Below, piece after piece: positions 7,828 through 16,390 of a DNA stretch of 64,000 bases. The DNA comes from an uncultured Clostridia bacterium (GTDB lineage: Bacteria; Bacillota; Clostridia; Christensenellales; Borkfalkiaceae), in NCBI GenBank assembly GCA_944342025.1, contig CALVMD010000006.1:43864-107863 (forward strand), written 5' to 3'. Within the stretch, counting starts at the first letter, position 1. Every line of letters starts with the position of its first letter. Below the pieces are notes generated by a model. That model searched no databases. It had not been told where the DNA came from and saw only the letters and a program-made list of their open reading frames with translations. The position numbers were made by a program, and so were the translations under genes.

Positions 7828-9906
7828 TCAGACGATCGCCACGGCCAGGATGACCTGGGCGAAGACGATCGCGACGACGGAGATGAGCTTGATGAGGATG
7901 TTGATGGAGGGGCCGGACGTGTCTTTGAACGGATCGCCCACCGTGTCGCCGATGACGGCGGCCTTGTGCGCATCGCTGCCCTTTCCTCCGAAAAATCCGC
8001 TTTCCACGTACTTTTTCGCGTTGTCCCACGCGCCGCCGCTCGTGGACATGGTGACGGCGAGCAGAAAGCCCGTCACGCTCGAGCCGAGCAAAAGTCCCAT
8101 CACCCCGTTTACGCCGAGGAAAAACCCGACGATGAGCGGCGAGACGACGGCAAGGACCGAGGGCAGGATCATCTGTTTTTGCGCCGAGCGGGCGCAGATG
8201 CTCACGCACCGCCTGTAATCGGGTTCGGATTTGCCCGCGAGGATGCCGGGATCGGCCGCAAACTGGCGGCGCACTTCGAGCACGACGCGCTGTGCGCTTT
8301 TTCCCACCGAAGACATGGTGAGCGCGGAGAAGAGAAAGGGGAGCATCGCGCCGACGAACACGCCGACGAGCACGACGGGGCTTGTGATCTCCAGCGCGAA
8401 CGAATAATCGGGCGCGAGGCTCTGCACCTGCACATAAAAGGAGGAGAGCAGTGCCAGCGCCGTGAGCATTGCGGAGCCGATGGCAAACCCTTTGCCCGTC
8501 GCGGCGGTCGTGTTTCCGAGCGAATCGAGCGCGTCGGTGCGCTCGCGCACCTTTTCGTCCATGCCTGCCATCTGCGCGATGCCGCCCGCGTTGTCCGCCA
8601 CGGGGCCGTACGCGTCGGTGGACAGGGTGATCCCGAGAGTGGAGAGCATCCCCACGGCCGCAACGCCGATGCCGAACATGCCCATGTTCCCGCCGCCGAG
8701 GATAAAGTAAGAGCCGAGCACCGCCGCCGCGATGACGAGCACGGGCGCGAGCGTGGAGAGCATGCCGAGCGCCAGCCCGTTGATGATGACCGGCCCCGCC
8801 CCGCTCTCGGACGATGCCGCCAGCTTTTTGGTCGGGCGGTAATGATCGCTCGTGAAAAATTCGGTAAAGAACCCGATCAGCACCCCCGCCGCCAGCCCGA
8901 TGACGACGGGCAGGATGACGAGTGCGTTTTCGGGCGAGACCAGCCAGATGAACAGGGCGGAAACGCCCGCCGTCGCCGCGGCGGCAAACCACGTCCCCGT
9001 GCGCAGGGCGCGCAGCAGGCCTTTCTGTCCTGCGCCCTCTTTGGTGCGCACGAGGAAACTGCCGACGATGGAAAACACGATGCCGATCGCCGCGATGCCG
9101 AGCGGGATGAGCGCACCGATGTATTCCAGTCCCGCCGCCACGCCGAGCGCCATCGCCGAGAGGATGGACCCGACGTACGATTCGTACAAGTCGGCGCCCA
9201 TGCCCGCAACGTCGCCCACGTTGTCGCCCACGTTGTCCGCGATGACGGCGGGGTTTCTCGCGTCGTCTTCGGGGATATTCTCTTCCACTTTTCCGACGAG
9301 GTCGGCCCCGACGTCGGCCGCTTTCGTAAAGATGCCCCCGCCCACGCGCGCGAACAGTGCCATAGACGACGCGCCCATGCCGAAGGTGATCATATTCTGC
9401 GCGATGAACTGCGCTTCGGTCAGCGCCGTCTCCGCGATCCCGTAAAACCCTTTGAGTACGAAATACCAGAGCGAGAGGTCCAAAAGCCCCAGTCCCACGA
9501 CGACGAGCCCCATCACACTCCCCGCAGAAAAGGCGGCGCGCAGCCCCTTGTTCAGGCTGCTCTCGCACGCCGTGGCGGTGCGCGCGTTGGCTGCGGTTGC
9601 GATCTTCATGCCGAAAAATCCCGAAAGGCCGGAAAAGATCCCGCCCGTCAGAAAGGCGAAGGGCATAAAGGGCGACACCAGCCCTGCAAGGGCGAGCGCA
9701 CCCAAGAGGACGAACATGCACCCGAAAAACACCGCCACGACGGTGTACTGCCTCTTTAAAAAGGCATTCGCGCCCTTGCGTATGACGGCGGCAATGCCCG
9801 AAGCCTTTTCGTTTTCGGGCATTTTCAGCACCCGTCTTGCCGTAAAAAGGGCAAACAGGAGCGCCGCCACCGCGGCGCAGGGCGCGATGAGAACGACATA
9901 TTTCAT
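7828..9906 (-). CDS. hppA: Membrane-bound ion-translocating pyrophosphatase, K+-dependent type
   Basis: Integral membrane pump of about 692 residues that couples pyrophosphate hydrolysis to H+ and/or Na+ export. I place the start at the ATG at 9906, which has a GGGGG ribosome-binding site, rather than at a longer upstream reading frame that lacks one. Signature acidic motifs are present (AADVGADLVGKVEENIPEDD and DNVGDNVGDVAG). The loop GNTTAATGKG has Ala where K+-independent enzymes have Lys, marking the K+-dependent class. The gate glutamate lies in ADLYESYVG, the position seen in Na+-pumping members. Choosing between H+ and Na+ transport needs experiments. Many transmembrane helices are evident. 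Confidence 0.93.
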   Translation of the reverse strand: MKYVVLIAPCAAVAALLFALFTARRVLKMPENEKASGIAAVIRKGANAFLKRQYTVVAVFFGCMFVLLGALALAGLVSPFMPFAFLTGGIFSGLSGFFGMKIATAANARTATACESSLNKGLRAAFSAGSVMGLVVVGLGLLDLSLWYFVLKGFYGIAETALTEAQFIAQNMITFGMGASSMALFARVGGGIFTKAADVGADLVGKVEENIPEDDARNPAVIADNVGDNVGDVAGMGADLYESYVGSILSAMALGVAAGLEYIGALIPLGIAAIGIVFSIVGSFLVRTKEGAGQKGLLRALRTGTWFAAAATAGVSALFIWLVSPENALVILPVVIGLAAGVLIGFFTEFFTSDHYRPTKKLAASSESGAGPVIINGLALGMLSTLAPVLVIAAAVLGSYFILGGGNMGMFGIGVAAVGMLSTLGITLSTDAYGPVADNAGGIAQMAGMDEKVRERTDALDSLGNTTAATGKGFAIGSAMLTALALLSSFYVQVQSLAPDYSFALEITSPVVLVGVFVGAMLPFLFSALTMSSVGKSAQRVVLEVRRQFAADPGILAGKSEPDYRRCVSICARSAQKQMILPSVLAVVSPLIVGFFLGVNGVMGLLLGSSVTGFLLAVTMSTSGGAWDNAKKYVESGFFGGKGSDAHKAAVIGDTVGDPFKDTSGPSINILIKLISVVAIVFAQVILAVAIV

Positions 9907-10027
9907 TTTTCCCCCTTCAAAAGCGGCAAACGCGCGGGCGAACGCCGCTTTTTTTTCATAATACCACGAAAAACCGCCGCGGTCAAGCCTTGCGGAAAAA
10001 TAGCCGGAGCCGTGCGGCGGGATTTTC

Positions 10028-10056
10028 TTGCCCTGCAAAAAAAATTATGCTATAAT
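10028..10056 (+). promoter_or_regulatory. Promoter of the small membrane protein gene
   Basis: TTGCCC (10028-10033) and a perfect TATAAT (10051-10056) are separated by 17 bp. The AAGGAG ribosome-binding site at 10074-10079 follows. Confidence 0.75.
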
Positions 10057-10087
10057 CACTGTAAAATATGCGCAAGGAGAAAATTCC

Positions 10088-10330
10088 GTGAAAGAAAACG
10101 ATGCGCCCGCGTACTACAAAAACATGATCGCGGGGCTTGTGCCTCCCTTTATACTCGTCGAGAGCATGTTCGTCGCCCTGGCGGTCTATCTGTTCGTCGC
10201 TTATTCCGACCGGCCGGTATACGGCGCGGTCTTTCTCGGCATCGCGGCCGTCGTGACGGCGGTCTTTGTCGCGGTCTTGCTCGTCCTCAGGCACAAGGCG
10301 AAGAGGGCCGAACAGGACCGGAAAAAATAA
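10088..10330 (+). CDS. Small two-helix membrane protein, unknown function
   Basis: I do not recognise this 80-residue protein. The start is taken as GTG at 10088, preceded by AAGGAG with good spacing; a longer in-frame reading overlaps the promoter and is unlikely. It has two hydrophobic helices, about residues 12-38 and 45-68, and a basic C-terminal tail (RHKAKRAEQDRKK). The ends are therefore probably cytoplasmic. It is monocistronic, with a promoter upstream and a strong terminator downstream, and sits between the pyrophosphatase and the sporulation cluster. Confidence 0.7.
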   Translation: MKENDAPAYYKNMIAGLVPPFILVESMFVALAVYLFVAYSDRPVYGAVFLGIAAVVTAVFVAVLLVLRHKAKRAEQDRKK

Positions 10331-10349
10331 AAATGTTTTAGCCGTGCGC

Positions 10350-10388
10350 CCGTGCGTTCCGTATGAAACGGAACGCACGGTTTTTTTT
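10350..10388 (+). terminator. Rho-independent terminator
   Basis: A perfect 13-bp stem (10350-10362 with 10368-10380) has a 5-nt loop and eight consecutive T. It separates the small membrane protein from spoIIR. Confidence 0.95.
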
Positions 10389-10430
10389 GCGGAAAATACT
10401 GATCCTGCCGCCGTTTTCGTGAGAGGGAAA

Positions 10431-10460
10431 GTATAAATCCTTTCAGACGGGGCAATAAAC
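10431..10460 (+). promoter_or_regulatory. Candidate forespore (sigma-F type) promoter of spoIIR
   Basis: GTATA (10431-10435), a 15-bp spacer and GGCAATAAAC (10451-10460) match the sigma-F pattern (GYATA, 15 bp, GgnrAnAHTR) at all five -35 positions and eight of ten -10 positions. It lies 28 bp before the spoIIR ATG. spoIIR is a sigma-F gene in Bacillus. Confidence 0.5.
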
Positions 10461-10488
10461 CTTTCAAATTTTTATCGGAGAAAGAAAG

Positions 10489-11016
10489 ATGAAAAAATAC
10501 TGCATAGTTTTCGCTCTGCTCATCATAATAATCGTGACGGCGGCGGTATTCGCGCAGAAAGAGCCCTCCGCAGAGTCGGCGTATCTGCGCCTGCACATCC
10601 GCGCCGATTCCAATTCTGCGGCCGATCAGGCGGTCAAGTACGAGGTCAAAGAGGCAATCGTCGAGTATCTGGCGCCCGTCGTCGCGGGCTCGGAGAGCAA
10701 ACAGCAGGCCGTCGCCGCGCTGAAAGCCGCGATCCCCGGCATCGAAGAGACGGCAAACGCCGTCCTCGCGGAGGGCGGGTTCGCCTATCTCTCGCACGCC
10801 GAGATCAGGAAAGAAGAGTTTCCCACCCGCGTGTACGAGGGCGTCACGCTCGAGGCGGGCGTATACGACGCGCTCATCATAGAACTCGGCTCGGGGAAGG
10901 GGGATAACTGGTGGTGCGTCGTGTACCCGCCCCTGTGTTTTGCGGGCGAAGCGGGCGTCGGCGTGCAGTACCGCTCCCGTATTTGGGAAATCATACGCAA
11001 CTTTTTCGCGGACTGA
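10489..11016 (+). CDS. spoIIR: Stage II sporulation protein R
   Basis: Secreted forespore signalling protein that triggers SpoIIGA processing of pro-sigma-E in the mother cell. The product has 175 residues. A single N-terminal hydrophobic segment (residues 5-22) acts as signal peptide or anchor. The family signatures follow: LRLHIRADSNS near residue 33, an FPTRVYEGVTLEAGVYDAL block, and the GDNWWCVVYPPLCF box near residue 145. A candidate sigma-F promoter precedes it. sleB follows after 63 bp and ypeB after that, so three spore genes are grouped although their usual timing differs (early forespore versus late forespore). Confidence 0.95.
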   Translation: MKKYCIVFALLIIIIVTAAVFAQKEPSAESAYLRLHIRADSNSAADQAVKYEVKEAIVEYLAPVVAGSESKQQAVAALKAAIPGIEETANAVLAEGGFAYLSHAEIRKEEFPTRVYEGVTLEAGVYDALIIELGSGKGDNWWCVVYPPLCFAGEAGVGVQYRSRIWEIIRNFFAD

Positions 11017-11079
11017 ACGGGCAAATCCTTCTGTCCTTGCGGAAAAGCGGAAAAAGTTTTTATCGGAGGACAGAGAAAA

Positions 11080-11814
11080 ATGAAAAAGATCATGGGCAGG
11101 CTCGCCCTGGCGCTCGCATTGGCGGCGCTCGTCGCAACGGGCGCGTTCTTTGCGGTGCAGCGCGCCGAAGTTCTGCGGCAGGAGACGGCGTGGGCGGCCG
11201 TGCAGGAAGCGGCCGTACTGAAACAGGGCAGCACCGGCAGCGAAGTCAGAACGGTGCAGACCAAACTCAAACGCTGGGGGTATTACGGCGGCGCGGTAGA
11301 CGGTATTTACGGCCCGCAGACCAAAAAGGCGGTCATTTATTTTCAGCAGAAGAACGGGCTGAAAGCGGACGGCATCGTGGGCAAACAGACTTTTGCCGCC
11401 CTCGGAATGAACGCCTCTTCCGGCTCTTCGTCGGGTTCTTCGTCGGGGACGAACGGATATACGAGTTCAGACGTGTACCTTCTGGCGCGCTGCATTTACG
11501 GCGAGGCGCGCGGGGAGAGCTACGAGGGGCAGGTCGCCGTCGGGGCGGTGGTGCTCAACAGGGTCAAAAGCCCGAGTTTCCCCAATACCATTTCGGGCGT
11601 CATCTATCAGAAAGGCGCGTTTACGGCGGTGGACGACGGGCAGATCAACCTTACGCCCAATCAGACGGCGATCAACGCCGCAAAGGACGCGATGAACGGC
11701 TGGGACCCGACCTACGGATGCCTGTACTATTATAACCCCGTCACGGCGACGAGCCAGTGGATCTTTTCGCGCGAGACGGTCGTGACCATCGGCAAGCACG
11801 TGTTTGCCATTTAA
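11080..11814 (+). CDS. sleB: Spore cortex-lytic enzyme SleB
   Basis: Germination-specific lytic enzyme of 244 residues that degrades muramic-delta-lactam-containing cortex peptidoglycan. It has an N-terminal signal/anchor helix (residues 4-24). A peptidoglycan-binding domain 1 (about residues 46-108) contains GSEVRTVQTKLKRWGYY. A serine-rich linker follows, then the Hydrolase_2 catalytic domain (about residues 125-244), with the conserved glutamate in YGEARGE and the downstream NRVKSPSFPNTISGVIYQ segment. The C-terminus is complete. ypeB starts 12 bp downstream with its own GGAGGG site, the standard sleB-ypeB pairing in spore formers. Confidence 0.95.
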   Translation: MKKIMGRLALALALAALVATGAFFAVQRAEVLRQETAWAAVQEAAVLKQGSTGSEVRTVQTKLKRWGYYGGAVDGIYGPQTKKAVIYFQQKNGLKADGIVGKQTFAALGMNASSGSSSGSSSGTNGYTSSDVYLLARCIYGEARGESYEGQVAVGAVVLNRVKSPSFPNTISGVIYQKGAFTAVDDGQINLTPNQTAINAAKDAMNGWDPTYGCLYYYNPVTATSQWIFSRETVVTIGKHVFAI

Positions 11815-11826
11815 GGAGGGAGAAAG

Positions 11827-13677
11827 ATGAAAAAAGAGGAACTTTCCAGCGGCGCGGAAAAAGTGGAGCGCATCGCCCGCGAAAAGGGCGGGGTGTTTGA
11901 AGATTCCGCTCCCGGCAGCGAGATGCAGGCTGCCGCCGGCGGCAGCGCACAGAAGAAAGACGAATCGGAAGCGCTTTCCGAACGCGCCGAAAGCGAGCGC
12001 GAACGCATACAGCGCATGAAGGAGGAGCGCGAAAAGCAGCGCGCCGAAAAGCGCCTGGAGATCGCAAAGCTCAAAGAAGAAAAGAAGGAAAAGAGGGCGC
12101 AGTCGAAACTGGACGCGCAGGAAAAGCGCCGTTACCGCGAGGAGGAGCGCCGCGCCCGCCGCGAAATATTGAAGAGCGAGACGGAAGAGGAGAGGCAGGT
12201 GCGCCTTGCCGAAGAGCGCGCCGCACGCGGTCGCGACGGAGAGAGACAGGCACGCGACAAGAGCCGCGCCTATTTAGAAAAGAGGCGGCAGAAGGAGGAG
12301 GCGAGGCGAAAAAGGCACGAGCTCCGCGAAGAAAAGAAGAAAAACCGCCGCGATCGGGCGCCGGGGTTCGGCGGCTGGCTGGCGGCGGTCATCTCCCTCG
12401 GCGTTGCGGTGCTCGCCCTCGGCGCGATCGTCACCGTCGGCTATTTCGACCTCACCGAGGCGAAGGCGGGGCTGTACAACGGCTATCAGAGCGCCCTGTA
12501 CGAGTTTGCGGAGCTTGTGGACAACATGGACGTCAACCTTGCCAAAGCGCGCGTGGCGTCGGGCACGTACGAGATGCAGAAAGTCCTCACCGACGTTCTC
12601 GTCGAGAGCGAGCTTGCGGAAAGCTGTCTCGAATCTTTCCCCGTGGACGCGCACAGGACGGAAAACCTGACCGCGTTCGTCAACCGCGTGGGCGACTATT
12701 CGCGCAGCCTCGTCAACAAACTCGCCCTCGGCGGAGAGATCTCCGCGGAAGAAGAGGCGGTCATCGAATATATGTACGAGACGACGGAAAAGATCAAAGC
12801 GGAGCTTTCCGAAGTCATCGCGGGCGGCAAGGAAAAGAATATCGGCGAGGTGCTCAGAGAGGGCGGGCTTGCCGACAGGATGGACACGCTCGAAAACAAT
12901 ACCATCGAGACGCCCAAGATGATCTATGACGGGCCGTTTGCGGCGTCAGAGCAGGGCGGTGCGGGCAAAATGCTCGAATCCATGCCCGAAGTGTCCGAAA
13001 AAGAGGTTGAAAAGATCGCGGCGGACGTGTTTTCCGGCTACGGCGTGACGCGCCTTTCGCACGCGGGCAAAACGGAGCGCGGCGGCCTTTCCCTGTACGG
13101 CATAGAATTTGAAACGGAAACGGGGGACAGATACTTCGCGCAGTTTACGGAACGCGGCGGAAAACTCATGCTGATGGACAGCTTCAGGCCGTGCAAGGAC
13201 AAAAATTTCGATTCGGACGCGTGCATCGGCATCGCGGAGAGCTTTCTCAAAAAACTCGGGTACGAAGGGCTGGAGCCTGTCTGGGTGAGCGAATCGGGCG
13301 TGCAGTGCGACATCAACTTTTCCTATACCGAAGGCGGCGTCGTGTGTTATAACGACCTCGTCAAGGTCAAGGTGTGCGAAGAGCGCGGCGCGGTGACGGG
13401 CGTAGAGGCGAGGGCATATCTCACCAACCATACCGCGCGCAACATCCCGTCTCCCGCGATTTCAAAGAGCAAGATCGAGCGGGCGGCGGCAAGCCGCATG
13501 GATCTTGCCGGCGTGCGCCTGGCGCTTATCCCCGTAGAGGGGAAAGAGACCCTCTGCTTCGAGGTGAACGGAACGCACGGCGGCAGGGAATATTACGCAT
13601 ACCTCGACGCGAAGAGCGGCAGGATGGTCGAACTGTTTACCGTCGTCGATTCGGGGTCTGGCAGGAGCGTCATGTAA
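11827..13677 (+). CDS. ypeB: Germination protein YpeB with long charged N-terminal extension
   Basis: Inner-spore-membrane partner required for SleB localisation and stability. The product is 616 residues against about 450 for typical YpeB. The extra length is an N-terminal block (about residues 1-178) dominated by Glu, Lys and Arg (e.g. EEREKQRAEKRLEI), predicted to form a long single helix or coiled coil. One transmembrane helix (about 182-205, WLAAVISLGVAVLALGAIVT) follows. The canonical YpeB region begins at FDLTEAKAGLYNGYQ and ends in PepSY-like repeats. The reading frame and GGAGGG site support the long start. If the usual topology holds, the extension faces the forespore interior. Confidence 0.9.
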   Translation: MKKEELSSGAEKVERIAREKGGVFEDSAPGSEMQAAAGGSAQKKDESEALSERAESERERIQRMKEEREKQRAEKRLEIAKLKEEKKEKRAQSKLDAQEKRRYREEERRARREILKSETEEERQVRLAEERAARGRDGERQARDKSRAYLEKRRQKEEARRKRHELREEKKKNRRDRAPGFGGWLAAVISLGVAVLALGAIVTVGYFDLTEAKAGLYNGYQSALYEFAELVDNMDVNLAKARVASGTYEMQKVLTDVLVESELAESCLESFPVDAHRTENLTAFVNRVGDYSRSLVNKLALGGEISAEEEAVIEYMYETTEKIKAELSEVIAGGKEKNIGEVLREGGLADRMDTLENNTIETPKMIYDGPFAASEQGGAGKMLESMPEVSEKEVEKIAADVFSGYGVTRLSHAGKTERGGLSLYGIEFETETGDRYFAQFTERGGKLMLMDSFRPCKDKNFDSDACIGIAESFLKKLGYEGLEPVWVSESGVQCDINFSYTEGGVVCYNDLVKVKVCEERGAVTGVEARAYLTNHTARNIPSPAISKSKIERAAASRMDLAGVRLALIPVEGKETLCFEVNGTHGGREYYAYLDAKSGRMVELFTVVDSGSGRSVM

Positions 13678-13709
13678 ATAAAATATTAAAATTTGCAATT
13701 GATTCACGT

Positions 13710-13739
13710 GGAGCGCAAAGACACTTGTTTTTGCGCTCC
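13710..13739 (+). terminator. Terminator hairpin after ypeB
   Basis: A 10-bp stem (13710-13719 with 13730-13739) has a loop of about 10 nt, followed by TTTGC. It is a moderate terminator candidate 33 bp after the ypeB stop. Confidence 0.5.
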
Positions 13740-13775
13740 TTTGCAATGATCGTGTTTTTATGAAAAATTAAATTA

Positions 13776-13816
13776 AAAAGCCCCGCCGCCGAATACAGAT
13801 CGGCGGCGGGGCTTTT
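13776..13816. terminator. Bidirectional terminator
   Basis: A perfect 17-bp stem (13776-13792 with 13800-13816) has a 7-nt loop. It carries an A-run on one side and a T-run on the other, so it can stop transcription from both ypeB (+) and the kinase gene (-). Confidence 0.9.
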
Positions 13817-13845
13817 GTCCCGGGCGGCATATAGAGAGCTTGTTT

Positions 13846-14364
13846 TCAGCGGGGCGGGCCGTTTTCGCCGCGCACGTAAGCTGCGATCTTTTCGGCGGCC
13901 TCTTCGGGGGAGAGGCGGGTCGTGTCGATCTTGACCGAGCGCATCGCCGCAAAATGTTTTGCCCGCTCTTCGCTCCGCGCAAAGATCCCGCCGCTGCGCG
14001 CGCCCTTTTCCACGTCTTTGGCAAGGCGTTCGCGCAGCGTATCCCGGCCGCATTCGAGGGTAAACAGGAAAAAGCGGAAATCTTTTCGGGTAAGGCGTGA
14101 GAGGATGTCCTCTACGATGCTCTCTTCGTGCATGACCCAGCAAAAGAGGATGTTTTCGAACAGTCCGCTTTGCAGAAATCCCGAAAGGACGGCGGCGATG
14201 TTGGAAAGCACCATCTCTTTCGACCGCCCGTTCACGATAAAGGGGCACATGTCCCACAGGTCGTCGCCGTCGGCAAAGACCGAGGGCGGCAGTTTGTTTT
14301 TTAAAATGCGGCACACGGTCGTTTTGCCCGCGCCCATCGTGCCGTTCACAAAAATGAGATTCAT
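13846..14364 (-). CDS. P-loop nucleotide kinase-like protein
   Basis: A 172-residue ATP-binding protein of the AAA_33/shikimate-kinase-like fold. The Walker A motif is GTMGAGKT (residues 8-15), and an acidic DGDD segment follows near residue 33 where such kinases bind substrate. The C-terminal half (a lid-like segment with RERLAKD and a terminal KIDTTRLSPEEAAEKI stretch) matches small-molecule kinases that phosphorylate alcohol or sugar groups. The substrate cannot be inferred. It is monocistronic and points toward ypeB, separated from it by the bidirectional terminator; the glm operon starts divergently. Confidence 0.75.
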   Translation of the reverse strand: MNLIFVNGTMGAGKTTVCRILKNKLPPSVFADGDDLWDMCPFIVNGRSKEMVLSNIAAVLSGFLQSGLFENILFCWVMHEESIVEDILSRLTRKDFRFFLFTLECGRDTLRERLAKDVEKGARSGGIFARSEERAKHFAAMRSVKIDTTRLSPEEAAEKIAAYVRGENGPPR

Positions 14365-14478
14365 ATCCTTTCTCCCGCTGTCAGTGTATCATATTTTTCC
14401 CGCAAAGTAAAGCGTGCGGAAACAAGCGGCGGCCGCGGCGCATAGTATGGAATGATTTCATTCGGGAGGAAAAAGCGT

Positions 14479-15102
14479 TTGTATAAAGTCATTTCGCCCG
14501 GTACGGTCACCGTCGGCGAAGAGGTCGTCATCGAAGACGGCGCCGTGATTCATCCGGGCAACGTGCTTTCGGGCAGGACCGTCGTGCGGCGGGGCGCCGT
14601 GCTGTATCCCAACAACATCGTAGAGGATTCCGACATCGGCGAAAACGCGGAGATCACCGCAAGCGCCGTGCGCGGCGCGGCGGTGGGGGCGGGCGCAAAG
14701 GTGGGGCCGTTCGCCAATCTCCGCGCGGGTACAAAAGTGGGCGAAAATTGCAGGATCGGCGATTTTGTCGAACTGAAAAACGCCGAAGTCGGCGCAAATA
14801 CCAAGATCTGCCACCTCGCCTATGTGGGCGACGCGCGCATAGGCCGCGGGGCGAACGTCGGGTGCGGCGTGATCTTCTGTAACTTCGACGGAAAGGATAA
14901 GCACTTTACCGAAGTCGGCGACGGCGCGTTCATCGGCAGCAACGTCAACCTCGTCGCGCCCGTCAGGGTGGGCGCCCGCGCCTTTATCGCGGCGGGCACG
15001 ACCGTCACGCGCGACGTGCCCGAGGGCGCGTGCGTGATCGGGCGGGTGCGCCAGCAGGAGAGCGAGGCGATCCGGAAAAAGAGGGAGGGGCAGGATGGGT
15101 GA
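14479..15102 (+). CDS. Stand-alone GlmU-type acetyltransferase (left-handed beta-helix)
   Basis: Probable glucosamine-1-phosphate N-acetyltransferase corresponding only to the C-terminal half of bifunctional GlmU, about 207 residues. The uridyltransferase domain is absent. I choose TTG at 14479 as start because GGGAGG at 14464-14469 lies at the right distance; an ATG at 14452 would put that site inside the coding sequence. Hexapeptide repeats fill the protein. Counterparts of GlmU catalytic residues are visible: Arg in NLRAGT, Lys in ELKN, His and Tyr in CHLAYVGD, and Asn in CNFDG. It overlaps glmM by eight bases, so product and substrate steps are encoded side by side. Confidence 0.85.
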   Translation: MYKVISPGTVTVGEEVVIEDGAVIHPGNVLSGRTVVRRGAVLYPNNIVEDSDIGENAEITASAVRGAAVGAGAKVGPFANLRAGTKVGENCRIGDFVELKNAEVGANTKICHLAYVGDARIGRGANVGCGVIFCNFDGKDKHFTEVGDGAFIGSNVNLVAPVRVGARAFIAAGTTVTRDVPEGACVIGRVRQQESEAIRKKREGQDG

Positions 15103-16387
15103 ATTGTTCGGTACCGACGGCATCCGCGGGGTCGTCGGCGAGGGGCTGACCTCGCGCACGGCGTTCGCGCTCGGCAACGCGCTCTCCCGCCTGAAATCCT
15201 CCCCCGCCGTCGTTTTGGGGCGGGATACGCGCGTCTCGTCGGATATGCTCGCCCTCGCCGTGGCGGCGGGCGTCACTTCGGGCGGGGGCAGGGTGCTGGA
15301 CGGGGGCGTTCTGCCCACGGCCGCCGTCTCTTATTTTGTGCGAAAGCGCGGCGCTGACCTCGGCGTCGTCGTCAGCGCGTCGCACAATCCCGCCCGCTAT
15401 AACGGGCTGAAAGTGTTCGGCGGAGACGGCAGAAAACTTCCCGAAAAGCAGGAAAAGCGGGTCGAAAAGACGATGGGCGAGTACGTGTTTGCAGGGCCGC
15501 TCTCGATGGGCAGGTGCTCTCCTCTCGACGGGCGGGAGGAATATGCCGACAGCCTGGCGTCGGCATGCCCGCATTCGCTGAAAGGCAAAAAGATCGCCCT
15601 CGACTGCGCCAACGGCGCGGCGGGCGCGGTCGCGCCCGCCCTCTTTGAACGGCTGGGCGCGAAGGTTTTTTCCGTCTGCACGGGCGGCGGGGCGGACATC
15701 AACGAGGGCTGCGGCGCACTGCATCCCGAACGGGTGCGCGCGCTCACGCTGGAGACGGGCGCGGACGCGGGGTTCGCGTACGACGGCGACGCCGACAGGC
15801 TGGTCGCCTGCGACGAAAAGGGAAACATCGTGGACGGCGACAAGATCCTCTGCGTCTTCGCGGCAAAGCTCGAGCGGGAGGGGAAACTGCGCGAAAAGGT
15901 CGTCGTGGGCACGGCGCACACCAATACGGGAGCGGAAAACTATCTCAAAAAACTGGGCGTTCGGCTTATCCGCACCGACATCGGCGACAAATTCGTCTCC
16001 GAGGCGATGCAAAAGAGCGGCGCCGCGCTCGGCGGCGAACAGTCGGGGCATATCATCCTCGCCGATCATGCGGTCACGGGCGACGGGATCCTCACGTCCG
16101 TCTGCCTTGCGGGGCTTCTGGCGGAGAAAAAGCTGTCTAAGCTCGCCGACATCCGCCTCATGCCCCAGGTCAACGCCTGCGTGAAGGTCAAAGACAAGGT
16201 GCGCGTCCTCGGCGACGAATATCTGCGCACGGTCATCGACCGCGCACGGCAGGGCGTGCTGCGGCTGGTCGTGCGCGCGTCGGGCACGGAGCCGGTCGTG
16301 CGCATCTTTGCGGAGGCGGAGAACAAAAAGGCGGCAAAAGCCGCCGTCGAGCGGGTCAGGGCGGAGATCCTCGCCCGGGAGGGTTAA
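15095..16387 (+). CDS. glmM: Phosphoglucosamine mutase
   Basis: Interconverts glucosamine-6-phosphate and glucosamine-1-phosphate for cell-wall precursor synthesis. The 430-residue length is normal for the family. The N-terminus has the family opening GELFGTDGIRGV. The phosphoserine loop is SASHNP (catalytic Ser near residue 96). The magnesium loop is DGDADR, the sugar-binding loop is GGEQSGH, and the phosphate-binding loop near the C-terminus is VRASGTEP. It sits between the acetyltransferase gene and glmS with overlap or near-zero spacing, forming one hexosamine operon. Confidence 0.96.
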   Translation: MGELFGTDGIRGVVGEGLTSRTAFALGNALSRLKSSPAVVLGRDTRVSSDMLALAVAAGVTSGGGRVLDGGVLPTAAVSYFVRKRGADLGVVVSASHNPARYNGLKVFGGDGRKLPEKQEKRVEKTMGEYVFAGPLSMGRCSPLDGREEYADSLASACPHSLKGKKIALDCANGAAGAVAPALFERLGAKVFSVCTGGGADINEGCGALHPERVRALTLETGADAGFAYDGDADRLVACDEKGNIVDGDKILCVFAAKLEREGKLREKVVVGTAHTNTGAENYLKKLGVRLIRTDIGDKFVSEAMQKSGAALGGEQSGHIILADHAVTGDGILTSVCLAGLLAEKKLSKLADIRLMPQVNACVKVKDKVRVLGDEYLRTVIDRARQGVLRLVVRASGTEPVVRIFAEAENKKAAKAAVERVRAEILAREG

Positions 16388-16390
16388 ACC

